Shown here piece by piece: positions 1-11,298 of a DNA stretch of 64,000 nt (its first letter is position 1; each line of letters begins with the position of its first letter). The DNA comes from Glebionis coronaria. Its lineage: Eukaryota; Streptophyta; Magnoliopsida; Asterales; Asteraceae. The notes beneath the pieces are model-generated. The model ran no database searches and was not told the origin of the DNA. It worked only from the letters and a program-made list of their open reading frames with translations. The stretch lies in NCBI GenBank assembly GCA_025667525.1, contig CM046876.1, positions 478,722,557 through 478,786,556 of the forward strand. Direction: 5' to 3'. The position numbers were made by a program, and so were the translations under genes.

Positions 1-19
1 GAATTAATGCTTAAAAACT

Positions 20-365
20 TGTTCTATCGGAATATCAAAAATTATTTCTATCGGAATATAAGAAAATCAAAGGCATCGGAATGTAATCATAACTACCATC
101 GGAATGTCCATGTTTATCACCATCGGAATATTCAAAATACAAGCTGTCGCAATGATGCTATCGGAATGCCCCAGATCGGAATGTTGTATATAAAAATCGG
201 CCAGAGTTTCGACCAGAAAAGGGACCTAAACCCCGTCGGAATGTGCGATCGCAATATGCGATCGCAATCCCAGATCGGAATAGGGGGGTTTACAACCTAT
301 CGCAAAGTAAAACCCCTTATGGGTTATTGCGATACCAAGCAAAGAAGACCCGTCGGAATGTGTTA
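20..365. repeat. Cluster of short TCGGAATG-type motifs
   Basis: The octamer TCGGAATG and one-base variants (TCGGAATA, TCGCAATG, TCGCAATA) recur about fifteen times at irregular spacing. One stretch has a GCGATCGCAAT doublet. The irregular spacing and the mixing of C/G at the fourth base argue against a simple satellite. Open frames across it on both strands are repeat artefacts, not genes. Confidence 0.6.
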
Positions 366-1577
366 AAACCCTTGTATTGCGATGGAAGTGGCTATGTTCC
401 GAAAATGGTGGCAACTTTAAAAACTCAATAAGCAAAGGAAATAAGCTAGGTGATTCGAAATCTAAATACTTCAAAAAGATTAAATTTGATAACTTTTGAA
501 AGTAAGAAACTTTAAAACTTAATAAACAAAACTTTTGAAAGATTAAAACTTGAAGAAATCCGAAATCAATAAGCTTGAACAAGCAATAAGCCGCTAAGCA
601 TGGAGAGCTTATGGCTTATTCACGTAGAGCTTAAAAAGACTAGAAAGATCAAACTCTATTCACGAACACATCCAAAATCCCAACCGTATGGTTTTAACAA
701 TCGGATCAAGGATTGACAAATCAAGAAAAGTAGAAAAAGATTAAGGAACTTAAAAGCATAAACTTGATTAATGAAATCAAAAGTACAAGAAAGCTTAAAT
801 TTAAAAGATGAAATCAAAAGAAAAGTTTAGTGAGAGAAAGTATGGAACTTTCTCTCTCTAAAAACTAGAGAGAAAATGAAAAGCTAAAGACTAGCTAAAA
901 ACTAAGTGTGTCAAATTTTGTGAGGTGAAGGCTTTATATAGGCGTGTGTATGGTGTTGATGGGCTCTTGATTGGGCTTTGATTCGGGCTTCTCTTTCTTC
1001 TTAAGTCTTCACGCGTCTTTTAAATAAACGTTTCCGACTTGGATTTGAGAAGTGTCGGTGAATAATTCCAACTCGTCCTATAATATTTTATTTAATAGAC
1101 TCGAGTTCTTCGACATATATGAATCTTCCATCTTTGGCTCTATTCTTCGATAAATCTTCAAATAGGCACAATGACTTCAAATCTTTTGCATCTCTTGGAC
1201 AATAGACTTCGTCTTGAGTCTTTTTCCTTGATAAAACCCGTGCAATCCCCTGTTTTCTTTAATATTCATCCGGTCGACTCTGAAAACACAATAAACACAA
1301 AAACCACGCATAATTCCAAACAAATGATATTAAATACGTGTTTTGGTCTCGTTTTAGCCCGATTTAAGTGGTAAAAGGATGGGTGTTTTCACACCTATCA
1401 ATTCTCCTTTGTTTCACGTAATTGGTAAACCCTAAACCCTTTTTCTTTTTATGTTCTTGATTAATTGAACACATGAAATCATGAATGGCATAAAAACAAG
1501 TAAATACATGTTAATAAATCATGGGGGTAAAATTAATTAGGGATTAAGGGGTGTTTGTTTTTTTCCGACGCATGGAA

Positions 1578-1858
1578 CCGAGACTAAGGGGGTCTCGGCT
1601 TGATTTTGTTTCACACCAACCGAGACCTCAAGGTCTCGGTGCGTGTTGTGTGTCTCAGCCGCAGTAGAAAAATGGAACCCCGACCTTGGTCGGGGTATGT
1701 TTGGTGTGTTTTTGGCTTGGTGGGTCTCGGCTAAGAACAAGGAACCACCACCAGCTTAAGCCGGTAGCTAAATAAGGAAAGCAGGGGGGACTTTAGGCCG
1801 CGGCAGCAGGGGTAACCACCGGCTAGGCGGTGGAAACTTTTGCTAGCCGGCGGCTAGC
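1578..1858. repeat. Cluster of five perfect GC-rich hairpins
   Basis: Perfect inverted repeats, read directly: CCGAGAC/GTCTCGG (1578-1584, 1592-1598); ACCGAGACCT/AGGTCTCGGT (1619-1628, 1631-1640, 2-nt loop); ACCCCGACC/GGTCGGGGT (1676-1684, 1687-1695, 2-nt loop); CCACCG/CGGTGG (1816-1821, 1828-1833); GCTAGCC/GGCTAGC (1842-1848, 1852-1858). The second and third hairpins are relatives: their stems differ at two adjacent positions and both arms have changed together. Confidence 0.75.
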
Positions 1859-1969
1859 CAAGACCAAGGGTGCGTTTGGTTGGCCGGTTCATGGGTTAAA
1901 CCGGTCTGGTTCACGACATGTTTAGATTAAAACACGGGTTCGGTTCATGGGTTATTTTTGCAAGTTAAT

Positions 1970-2360
1970 TATTTTACAAGGTTAATTATTTTAACAAGAT
2001 TAAATTAAATTAATTAAAACATGTACATGATTAATTTAATTTATGCATGACTTAGGTTATTAATATTATTATTAATACATGAATTTTAACCTAAGTAATT
2101 ACCATTTTATTTAGACTATATAATTAATTAATTATTAAAATCATGACTTATAATTAATTAATTTACATGACTTAGGTTATATTATTAATTGATAATAATA
2201 CATGTTTTAACCTAAATATTTTTACCTTTATTTAATTAAATCATGTTATATTTAATTAAATACTTTAACCTATAGTTTATTTAATTTACATGAAATAATT
2301 AATAAACTATACTATTTAATTACATGACTTAGAATATTAATCAGTAAACACTTAATCTTA
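1970..2360. repeat. AT-rich inverted repeats built on ACTTAGGTTA/TAACCTAA
   Basis: Two successive imperfect hairpins open with CATGACTTAGGTTA and close with TTTAACCTAA, separated by AT-rich loops of TTAATTAAT-type sequence. This is non-coding. Confidence 0.5.
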
Positions 2361-2393
2361 TATTATTAGCTTAATAATCCAGCTTATTTCTAT

Positions 2394-2590
2394 TTATGGA
2401 AACTTTCTATTTTTTAGAAACTTATTTAATTAAGGCAGCTAATCTATTTATGAAACTTTCTATTTTTAGAAATTTATCTATTTTAAGCAGTAAATCTATT
2501 TTTTGGAAACTCTCTATTTTTGGAAACTTTCTATTTTTGGAAACTTTCTATTTTTGGAAACTTTCTATTGGGAACTTTCTATTTTAGAAA
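2394..2590 (+). repeat. Tandem repeat of a 17-bp unit, TCTATTTTTGGAAACTT
   Basis: The unit recurs roughly ten times, degenerate at the edges and nearly perfect around 2505-2575 in three consecutive copies. The open frame across it (Phe/Leu/Glu/Thr repeats) is a by-product of the repeat. Confidence 0.75.
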
Positions 2591-3027
2591 ACCTGCTAAT
2601 TTCAAAAAGTTACTTATTATTCAGAACAAGTATAATAATATAAGAAGTACAAGAAATACTTAATCAGAATAGATAGAATACATGATAAACACAGTATAAA
2701 GCTTTAATCAGTAAAACATGACATGAACATATAAAACAAGCTAATACATGATATAAAACCAGTTACGTACTCAGTAATCAGATACTTATACACGTATGTA
2801 TTTATGTAGAATTAGTGATACCGAAGTAGGACTCTCTTCCATTCGTCTTCTTCGTTCACTGGACACAAGGTATGGATTCTCCGTCCTTTCAGTATGGACA
2901 TTCTTCCTTATTAGGATTCCCCGTATGCAGCCAACTATTTTCCCCAGTATATGTTTTATATGTTTTTGAATTGCTTATGTTTAATTAGATACCTAAAGCC
3001 ATATACATGCATGAGCAGTTTCACCTA

Positions 3028-3073
3028 GTTATGGAGGTACCATAACCATAACACTGGAGGCACCAGTGTTATG
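3028..3073. repeat. Two adjacent hairpins sharing one loop type
   Basis: GTTATGG/CCATAAC (3028-3034 and 3040-3046) encloses the loop AGGTA. The next hairpin, CATAACACTGG/CCAGTGTTATG (3047-3057 and 3063-3073, an 11-bp perfect stem), encloses AGGCA. The loop with its closing GG..CC is shared while the stems differ. Confidence 0.75.
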
Positions 3074-3847
3074 ACTCCACCACGACGGAGTGGTAGCTCA
3101 TGGCGTCCCTTCAGCTTTTGGCCATATTATTATTATCAGGTGGGGCGTATGGGTGCATCCTAGTTTACATGTTTTCAGCAAATTATTCAGGTGAATGTGG
3201 TGTGTGCCTTGCATCCTTCACAAGGAGTTGATCCCTCCTACCCAAACTAGTATATTAAGTTGGAGGCAGCCCCTTTAATTTGCATGACGAGGTCACCCCT
3301 CCAAGTATTTATGCATGTTGATAATTCATGCCCTATATTGGCTAATGGTAAACATGTTAAATAGTTTTTATAATATAAACATAAGGCTTTTCAAACTATA
3401 AAACCAGTTTTAATAAGACATGCCAGGTTATTCAGGACTTAGTCTTTTCCTCTATTTCATGCTTATATGCTTATATTATTCATGATTTACTTGTATATCC
3501 GTGCACTGAGCGTTATGCTCAGTCGTTTTTTCTTTCATGTTCCCAAAACGGCAGGTACTCAAGGACACTCGTAGACTTTAAGCGTACGTGCATATGGATT
3601 AGAAGCTTCCTAGCCTTCTTTACTTTATGCATTTCTTTATACTTTGATACTCATTTCCATGGACATTGTTTAGTCCTTTCCATTTACAGTATTTATGTTT
3701 GTGTGTGATGAGTTCTACTTTTGGGGTACCGATGTTTGATTTCGGTATTTCCTTTATGGTCATGTGATGTTAATACATTATCCTTGTATGCTTTGATGAC
3801 ACGCCATAATCACGCGTGACATTCCATTTACCAAAATGGGGTGTTAC

Positions 3848-4172
3848 AATTTATAATCAGAAAACGAAGTTCATGGCTGCAACCACCACAACATGTCAAA
3901 GAATATAGGTCAGTAGGTTGGTTTACGAGATAACAGGGAAGAAAGCTGGTCCATTTATGCTTTATTTAGACAACCAATCAGCTAGGGAGTTGATCAAAAA
4001 ATCGGTGGTCCACGGAAGGAGCAAGCATATTGACTTGAGGTATATCAGAGAGTGTGTTGAGCGTGGGGATGTGGTTATAAAGCATGTTTGAAGCAAGGAA
4101 GGCGGACATTCTCACTAAACCGTTTACTCAAATTCAGTTTATCAAAATGAGAAAGATGATGGGAGTGAAGAG
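3848..4172 (+). pseudogene. Ty1/copia RNase H C-terminal fragment of an old element
   Basis: Translation in pieces gives copia RNase H landmarks: a degenerate stretch corresponding to the STTEAEY block at about 3870-3945, then YLDNQSARELIKKS, SKHIDLRYIRE and, after a one-base frameshift near 4090, ADILTKPF, the usual C-terminal signature. The fragment is bounded on the left by the inserted LTR end at 3847 and on the right by the Sirevirus-like insertion at 4173. The element resumes at 16066 on the far side, where a polypurine tract and LTR start are visible. It is a remnant with stops and a frameshift, not a gene. Confidence 0.8.
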
Positions 4173-4690
4173 TGTTGATCCCAAACTTAGATCGATTTAG
4201 CTTTATCTATACGAGATTAGATCAAGTAATACACTTAGAGAAACCTTTGTATATGCTTATGATAATCTAAGTGTTATGCGGAATTAACACTTAAACAAGA
4301 ACACACAATGATATAAACAAACTTTCACTTTGATTAATGATATCAAACTTGCTTACAATGAAAGTAGTTTACGAATGAAAACTTATATGGAACATTAACC
4401 TAAAGGTCTTCTTTTATAGACATAAAAAGCCTTGTACAGTAATCTACGTATCAGCTATACTAGGTAAAGATAAATATAGAAAATACATTGTTGTTCCTAT
4501 CTTTACTAGAAGTAATCTAGAATACAATAAACGCGTAGAGTATATCTTCCCATCAGTGCTTGTCTTCAATGTGTCAACGCTTGACTTTATCTTGTCAACG
4601 CTTGAGCTGTCAGCGCTTGTTTTGCTCTTGTCAACGCTTGTTTTACTCTTGTCAGCGCTCAAGTGATCTGGCCTTAATTTATTCCCAACA
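4173..4690 (-). repeat. 3' LTR of the Sirevirus-like element
   Basis: It matches 15548-16065 base for base except about 8 substitutions (roughly 1.5%, counted by eye). It contains a TATA-like CTATAAAAG on the minus strand (4411-4419) and five copies of the GTCAACGCTT/GTCAGCGCTT motif at 4572-4660. Several of the differences are CG to TG or CA, as expected for methylated repeats. Confidence 0.93.
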
Positions 4691-4691
4691 A

Positions 4692-4731
4692 TCCTCCCCT
4701 AAACTTGATATCCACTCTTATGATCAAGTTT
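4692..4731 (-). promoter_or_regulatory. Polypurine tract and adjacent hairpin of the Sirevirus-like element
   Basis: On the minus strand TTTAGGGGAGGAT immediately precedes the 3' LTR start (TGTTGGG), the expected place for plus-strand DNA priming. Next to it a 9-bp perfect stem, AAACTTGAT (4701-4709) with ATCAAGTTT (4723-4731), overlaps the upstream end of the tract. Confidence 0.8.
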
Positions 4732-4742
4732 CTGAATAAGCA

Positions 4743-7700
4743 TTAAGGACTAGGAGGAATCTTACAAACCTTCTCATATTGGTAATGAATAAATCTGATC
4801 AAATCTTTTGCCACGTCACTCGAATAATCAATCTCCAGCTGAGTGTCCTTCATCTTCTCCAAAATAGCCTTGGATATGAAATACTGACCATCCACAAGTA
4901 GATACTCAACAAACTTTGTAGAACTCAAATGGTAAACACCAGCAGCTGAATATAATCTCCATTGAAGACCACTGAGGTTATCTTCAAGATCCTTCCAAAT
5001 AGCAGGATCCTCATCTTTTGGTCCACCCATTCTTTTGAATGTGGACCACAGTTTTATTCCATTAGCTGAAGTTGGTGCTTCAGCCTCATACTTGGTCTCT
5101 AGCAACCTCCATAGATCAACCAAGTCTTCTCTATCACAACTTGCAAACAAAGATATGAGAGTGGTAAAAGTGTGTACCTCTTTACCATATCTGCCAATCT
5201 TCCAAAACCCACATTCATCTTCTTCATAGCTCACAATTGGGTTTCTGGAATATAATGGTAACACTTGCACCATATCTGAAGCTTCTAATGGTGAGAGCTT
5301 GAGGCTCTTTCTTATGACAGCTTCACTTGGATATAGTGGATCCATATCTTTGGGAAACTCAAGAGAAATTCCCTTCTTCACTGGTCTGGGAACAAACATA
5401 GCTTTCTTGAGCTCCATTTCTTCTGCAAGTTCTTCCTTTCTTTCATCAGAAAGAAGTCTGAGAGTGTTTGCTTCCTGCACTCTCACCCAAATGAGATAAG
5501 CCTTGCATTCCAACTCATCATATGTCAATGCCTTCAACTTCTGATAAGTCCATCCTACTCCATGACATCTAAGCAACATGCAGTATAGCTCCCTTCTATC
5601 CCTTTTCAATTCTGAGAGAATATTGCTTGCCTTGTGTTTCAAAATTACTTGGCAATCCTTCTGAACTCTGAGGAGAATCTCCAAACCCCAAATCTGATCT
5701 GAAGTAGTCAAGTGTGGATTCTCCATACATCTTTCTTCCCGAGCATTATACATTTGAACCACCTCTGGCATGTCAAAGTCAACCTGCAATTTCAACTCTC
5801 TCAATTTCTCCTCAGCCAACTCATCTCCATACTCAAGTCTTTCTGGTTCTATAATCATCACACTTGAGTCTGAGCTAGCTCCATCACTTCCTTCCTCTGA
5901 AGTAACAACAAATGGTGACTCTTTCACCTTCTTTATATCTTGTTCCATGATTTGTGCAGCCAATCTTCTATCAAACTCAACTTGAGCTGCATCCTTTGGA
6001 ACAATCTCTTCTACCATAATTCCCTTACCCTTATCTGATGGTGCAATTGTTGGTAAGGTAGATGGTGATACCTGTGAAGAAACCTCCTTGATGATGGATG
6101 ATGACTGGGATACATCACCCTCATGTGCAGGTCTGTCAACGCCTAATTTTGTTCTATCAAGCCCAAAATATTTCTGTCAGCGTCCAAATTCTCCTTGTCA
6201 ACACCCAAATTTCCTGTCTCAGCGCCTTTTGCAATCTCCTCCATCATAGCTGTAAATGATGAATTCAAGTTGGTAGGAGAGACTAAGGACGTATCAAAAC
6301 CTGTTTGTTTCTTCAAAGTTGTAAGGGCCTCAGCAACATCCAAAGATTGACCATCATGGCTGCCCTTATCACTCAGATTTATTGGATCTTCCTCCCCTTT
6401 GGAAGATTCCTCCATACCCCTCCTTGCACTAGCACTCTCCAAAACAACAATCCTCTCCCTCAATTGCTTGAGTTCAAGGCCTTGTGAGCTGACAACTTGT
6501 ACTAAGTCTGCATTTTTCTTTTGCAAGCTCATGCAGACTACCGTCAATTCCATAAGAGTCATTGGTTCCAGTCTGCCCTCTTCTAAAATGGGGATTTGAC
6601 CTCCCAAGTCAGATTCATTGGGCATGGATGAGGACTTAATGATGGTGGGACTGCCTTAGCCAGCATCTAAGCCAGAACCAATAGTCCCAGCCTCATCCAG
6701 GTCACCAGCCACACTTGTGGTGGTGGTTCTCTCTGCTACATGGCTAGGACCACCAGAGGAGAACACTCCAGTAGTCCTTTGGCGTTTCATCAACCTATAT
6801 TTAGGGGGTGTAGAAGATGGTGTAGAAGATTGGGTGGATGTGGGTTGGTTAAGTGGTGTTTGGGTTTGTGAAGGTGGTGTGTCCACGTTGGAAATAGGCA
6901 CATCAACGCCAACATTTAATGTGTCAGCGTTGAAGGGATCTTGGTCAAGTTGCATATGTTCATGTGAAGGTATTGGTTCAGGTATTGGGTCTATTTGTGG
7001 TTGGGGGTCTGGTTGAGGTTGAGCTGCTGCTATGACAGCAAGCATAGCTTGGTTAGGGGTAGGTCACGATGGGGTGGTGAGTTCATCTTCATAAAAATAG
7101 CTTTCTTTTGCACAGGGATCTCATAAAAATCATTATGATCCCTTGTGCAGTATCCTTGAACATCAAAAACCACTTGCAAAAATCGGGGATAAGCTAAAGT
7201 CATTTTGTTCCCCTTATTTTTACACATGCCCTCAAAAATCATTTTAGAATAATTAAATTTTTGCCCAGTTGCAATACACAATAGCACTTGCAATAGATCT
7301 ATTGATCTCATTGTGTGCAGTGCATTTGGGACTCAAACATTGAAGGAGGACATGTATGAGGTACTTCCAGGCTGGGGGAAATTCCTATTTATGATACTTG
7401 TTTAAGGTACCTTCATCCGGAAAAGGATATCCCAAAACCCTTAGCCCTTGTTCTATTTCATTGATGGGAAGGGTGGCTATACCATCAGCATCATCAAGAT
7501 GCAAGGCTTGGCGTACCAAAGCCTCAGTAACCACCCAAGGTCTCCCATGAACAATAGAAGTCAATGTAGTCACTCTATTAACTGTTGAGGAACTTACAGT
7601 GTTCCAAAACTGTTTAATATGTGTGACTGGAATCAGTGGTGCATGAGAAAGAGCATACCTTAAGGAGGATGTGTTCAAATACGCCACCATTTGTGTGTAT

Positions 7701-7798
7701 TGGGAAAACAGAGTATCATCATCTTCAAGATACGCGATCATGTTATGTTGACTTCTGAACCCCAATTCCAAATCTGATGGTCTAAACTTTGGTGCCAT
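4743..7798 (-). pseudogene. Env-position ORF downstream of pol in the Sirevirus-like element
   Basis: Five open segments on the minus strand (7798-7385, 7311-7030, 7045-6656, 6625-6143, 6017-4743) read as one protein of about 1000 residues broken by frameshifts near 7370, 7040 and 6050 and a stop at 6656. The N-terminal part (HNMIAYLEDDD, IKQFWNTV, LHLDDADGIATLP, then FNYSKMIFEGM and YPRFLQVVF) resembles a protein I recall as abundant in Asteraceae LTR elements, often mis-annotated as an enzyme. A Pro/Gln/Thr-rich linker (around 6660-7020) follows, then a heptad-like stretch (6625-6440) and a C-terminal alpha-rich region with no recognised domain. No signal peptide or clear membrane segment is visible, so 'env' describes position only. 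Function is unknown. Confidence 0.7.
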
Positions 7799-9055
7799 TA
7801 TTGAAAGCTGTTAAATTTAAGTGATGAAGATGAAGTTGATAAGATAAAATTATGTTAGACAAGAATTATAGATACCCTGTTTAAAAATAGGAGCCAAATT
7901 TATAGGAGAATAAAATGCATGTGATAGGCCCAAAAATAGGCAAGTATTTTCAAAAGGTAATCATGAAAATATTGAAAAATTATAAGTTTATCTCATGCAT
8001 TAAATGAAAAGTAACAACTCCCAAAATTACGGCCTAAAAATATGTCAAAAAGTAACAACAGGGTAGGACCCATTGAGTGTCAACGGTCAAAAATAACCTA
8101 TCAACGCCCAACGGCTATAATCTTGTCAACGTTTGCCTATAGCCATGTCAGCGTCTAAATTGGTCACAACAATGCTTGGAAATATACTTGTCAGCGTCCA
8201 AAATAAAAATGTTTAAAAATGAAAAATGACCTTAACAAAGTAATTTATCCTAGAGAAGATAACCAAAAAGCTGATAATTATTATAGGGCGGCAAGCACTG
8301 TCCAGTTATGCACACTTGCTTAAGCAAGATAGATATAACAGTCCTCTAGTGTCCATTGCTAACCAAAACTCTTAACAACCAAGTTACCTTATAAAATTCC
8401 TTGTTACTCCCAGGTAAATCCCATAACAAAATTATTCCCAAGTCTCCCAATAGACCACAACCAATTCTAGGCCAAAAATGTCTTGGCAGCATGCATAGTA
8501 TATCAACTTTGCATGCTACAGTGCCTCATGATTTAGAAAAACTAACTCATACTCACCTGTGGACACAATCTAGAATTGTGATAAGAGTATCATATGGATA
8601 CCCAAACATCCTAAAGGTTCCTAAAACCTCCCCTTAAACTATGATACATAAGTTGCCAAAAATATACATGAACATAAAAATTTATGTCAAGATAGGAATT
8701 AAACATTCCAACCATCATCCATAAATAAAAACTTGTCCAAATGCTTCTCCATTGATCCATAAGCAACTCTGTATCCAATGGTATACTGCTAACACCACCT
8801 GCACATTTAGATTGAAAACCACAAAACTAACATTTTTGCTGACAACGCCCCGATAACACATGACAGCGTTGAGGGAAGCTTTGTCAGTGTTAGACAATTA
8901 TATTGCTGACAACGTTACAAAAACACTTATCAGCGTTCAAGCAACCTTTGTCAGTGTTAGAAAAAAAAATATAGTGGAAAATCTAAATCATCAATAAGAC
9001 CAATAACAATGCATCATCCTGTACATACTTTTACAAAAAGACTCCAAAACACATA
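7799..9055 (-). other. Non-coding spacer between RNase H and the env-position ORF
   Basis: There is no supported gene. It holds two clusters of the TCAACGC/TCAGCGT motif (8076-8205 and 8835-8965) and an internal polypurine-tract-like AGTTTAAGGGGAGG on the minus strand (8627-8640). Short open frames here have no family resemblance. Confidence 0.7.
8627..8640 (-). promoter_or_regulatory. Second, internal polypurine-tract-like sequence
   Basis: The minus-strand AGTTTAAGGGGAGG differs by one inserted A from AGTTTAGGGGAGG next to the 3' LTR. Extra polypurine tracts are a known Sirevirus feature; use as a second plus-strand primer is inferred. Confidence 0.55.
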
Positions 9056-11260
9056 TTATGTGAGATTGACCATTCCAATACTTGTTACCAAGTATTGAAA
9101 CCTCCCAGCATCAAAAGGTTTAGTTAATAAATCTGACACATTTTCCTCAGTGTCAACCTTATCTGGTTGTATTAAACCTTTCTCAAAACAATCTCTTATA
9201 AATTGGTGTCTAATTTCTATGTGTTTAGTTTTAGAATGATGTATAGGATTCTTAATGATGCATAAAGTACTGTTATTGTCAACAAATATCTTGGTATGCA
9301 TGAAATTATACCCATAATCCAACAGCTGGTTCTGAATCCATAAAACTTGTCCACAACAAGCAGCTGCAGCCACGTACTCAGCTTCAGTTGTAGAATTAGC
9401 CACCACTGTTTGTTTCTTGCATTGCCAAGATATCAACCTGCTCCCAACGAACTGACATCCACCAGTTGTGGATTTCCTATCAAATTTATCTCCTCCATAA
9501 TCACTATCTGAATATGCAATCAGCTCCAATGGTGAATCCTTTGGGTACCACAAACCAAGACCAGGATAGCATCTTAGGTACCTAAAGATTCTCTTCACAG
9601 CATAAAGGTGACATTCTTTGGGAGTCACTTGATGGCGTGCACAAGCACACATAGCAAACATGATATCAGGTCTGGAGGCTGTAAGATACATCAAGGATCC
9701 AATCATGGATCTATAGTGCCTGACATCAACATTTTTCCCATCTCCAATCTTTCCCCAAGGGTGTTCTCTATCCATAGGAGTAGTAGCCCTCTTTTCATGT
9801 GGAGAAAAGCCAAACTTCTTCAAGATCTCAACCACATATTTATCCTGGGAGATGAATATACCATCTTCTTTCTGCTGAACTTGTAAACCAAGAAAGAAGT
9901 TCATCTCCCCCATAGCACTCATCTTGAATTTGTCTGTCATAAGCTTGGAGAAATCCTCACTCATCTTTGGATCAGTAGACCCAAAAATGATATCATCAAC
10001 ATAGACCTGGACTAGCAACACATCCTTGCCTTTCTTCTTTGTAAATAGTGTCTGATCTATGGTGCCCCTCTTGAATCCATTGTCCACCAAATAGGTAGAC
10101 AAAGTAGCATACCATGCTCTAGGGGCTTGATGAAGGCCATACATAGCCTTTTTGACTCTATACACTTTATCTGGATTCTCTGGATCCTTAAAACCAGGAG
10201 GTTGCATCACATATACTTCCTCAACAATAGTTCCATAGAGGAAGGCACTATTGACATCCATTTGATAGACAGTGAAGCCCATGCAGGATGCATAGGCTAG
10301 AAAGATCCTTATAGCTTCAATCCTTGCAACTGGTGCAAAGACTTCCTCATAGTCTATCCCCTCCTCTTTTGTATATCCATGAGCCACTAACCTTGCCTTG
10401 TTTCTGACCACAATGCCTCTTTCATCTCTTTTTTTCCTTAGAACCCATCTTGTCCCTATAGGTCTGACATATCTAGGACAATCAACCAGCTCCCAAACAT
10501 CCCGAATTGCAAACTGGTGAAGCTCATCCTGCATTGCTTCCACCCAACTTGGTTCTTTGAGAGCATCAAATATTTTCTTGGGTTCCTATTGTGACAGAAA
10601 ACAGGCAAACAAACATGCTTGCACAAGAGGGGTATCAACCTTCTTGTGTATATTGGCAATAAACCCACCAAGACCTTGATGAGCTCTTCTGGTCTGAACT
10701 GGAGTTATAATATCACCAATGATTTGAGAAGTGGGGTGATTCTTCATAGTGGAAGTGAGAACTCCTCCTTCAAAAAGTCTGGTGTCCTCAACCTCATGCT
10801 CCATGTTGCCAATAACTTCTTCATCAGACTCTCTTTCATCAATGGAAGAGAAAAGATGGGCAGAATTATTGTCAACGCCTGAATCTTGTTTGTCAGCGCT
10901 TGGGTTAACAACGCTTGAACTGTTGTTATCAACGTCTGAACCATCAACGTCTGAATTGGTCTTGTCAGCGCTAGATTTGCCTTTGTCAGCGCCTGAAGGA
11001 CCATGCATGTTTGTATCTGGTGGTACTTGGAAACCACCATGATCTTTTCCAGCAGCAAAAGCATCTGTCCAAATGGGAATTGTAACATATTCTTGGATAG
11101 GAGATGGCTTTTCTGCTTGTGATCCAACCTTTTCATGAACCTGAGTACCTGAAACAGCAACAACTTGTTCCTCCATAACATTTGAAGTTACCTTCACAAT
11201 GTCTGGATTAGTGACAGGCATATAATTTAAAGTTCTAGATAAAGGTTCCAAGTCAAACAA
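9056..11260 (-). pseudogene. Ty1/copia pol: integrase-RT linker, reverse transcriptase and RNase H
   Basis: The frame is continuous from 11260 to 9056 except for one stop (10586-10588). The linker (11260-10590) contains a run rich in Ser-Ala/Val-Asp-Lys repeats. RT follows: the block around [21 protein letters not shown] residues, QMDVNSAFL, the YVDDIIFGS catalytic motif near 10000 and a [11 protein letters not shown] block. RNase H shows YSDSDYGGD, the [14 protein letters not shown] block and [12 protein letters not shown], ending at 9056. With the stop removed this is a normal full-length copia RT-RH. A frameshift near 11360 separates it from the integrase segment at 11299-12600. It copies element RNA into DNA in the virus-like particle when intact. 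Confidence 0.88.
10868..10998 (-). repeat. Densest coding cluster of the SADK motif
   Basis: Seven or so near-copies of TCAACGCYTGAA / TCAGCGCTTGA lie within about 130 bp. On the coding strand each reads AGC-GYT-GAY-AAR or a near variant, giving repeated Ser-(Ala/Val)-Asp-Lys/Asn. They lie in the linker between integrase and RT, which is normally poorly conserved. Confidence 0.75.
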
Positions 11261-11298
11261 CCAATTAGGACCACTTTCAGGATCACTAGGTTTATTTT

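Larger units (their letters stand above)
1..3847 (+). mobile_element. Right-hand part of a non-coding LTR-type (gypsy-like) element or LTR
   Basis: The right edge is the end GGGGTGTTACA at 3837-3847, typical of gypsy LTRs that start TGTAACACC and end with its complement. Immediately to the right an old copia RNase H reading frame begins, so this is an insertion into that copia and the left edge lies outside the window. No open reading frame here resembles a protein family. The stretch holds a short-motif cluster (about 20-365), a cluster of GC-rich hairpins (1578-1858), AT-rich inverted repeats (1970-2360), a 17-bp tandem repeat (2394-2590) and paired hairpins (3028-3073). It could be one very long LTR, a solo LTR, or internal non-coding region plus LTR; I cannot place the TG start. 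Orientation plus is inferred from general resemblance to the 3' end of the LTR at 35936-39399. Confidence 0.5.

Noticed and set aside
7..582. Overlapping open frames of about 118 codons on both strands.
   Set aside because: They are products of the TCGGAATG motif cluster, with no family resemblance.
3849..3862. TTTATAATCAGA after the LTR end at 3847 looks like a degenerate primer binding site.
   Set aside because: Translation through it reads on as copia RNase H, so it is flanking sequence of the target element.
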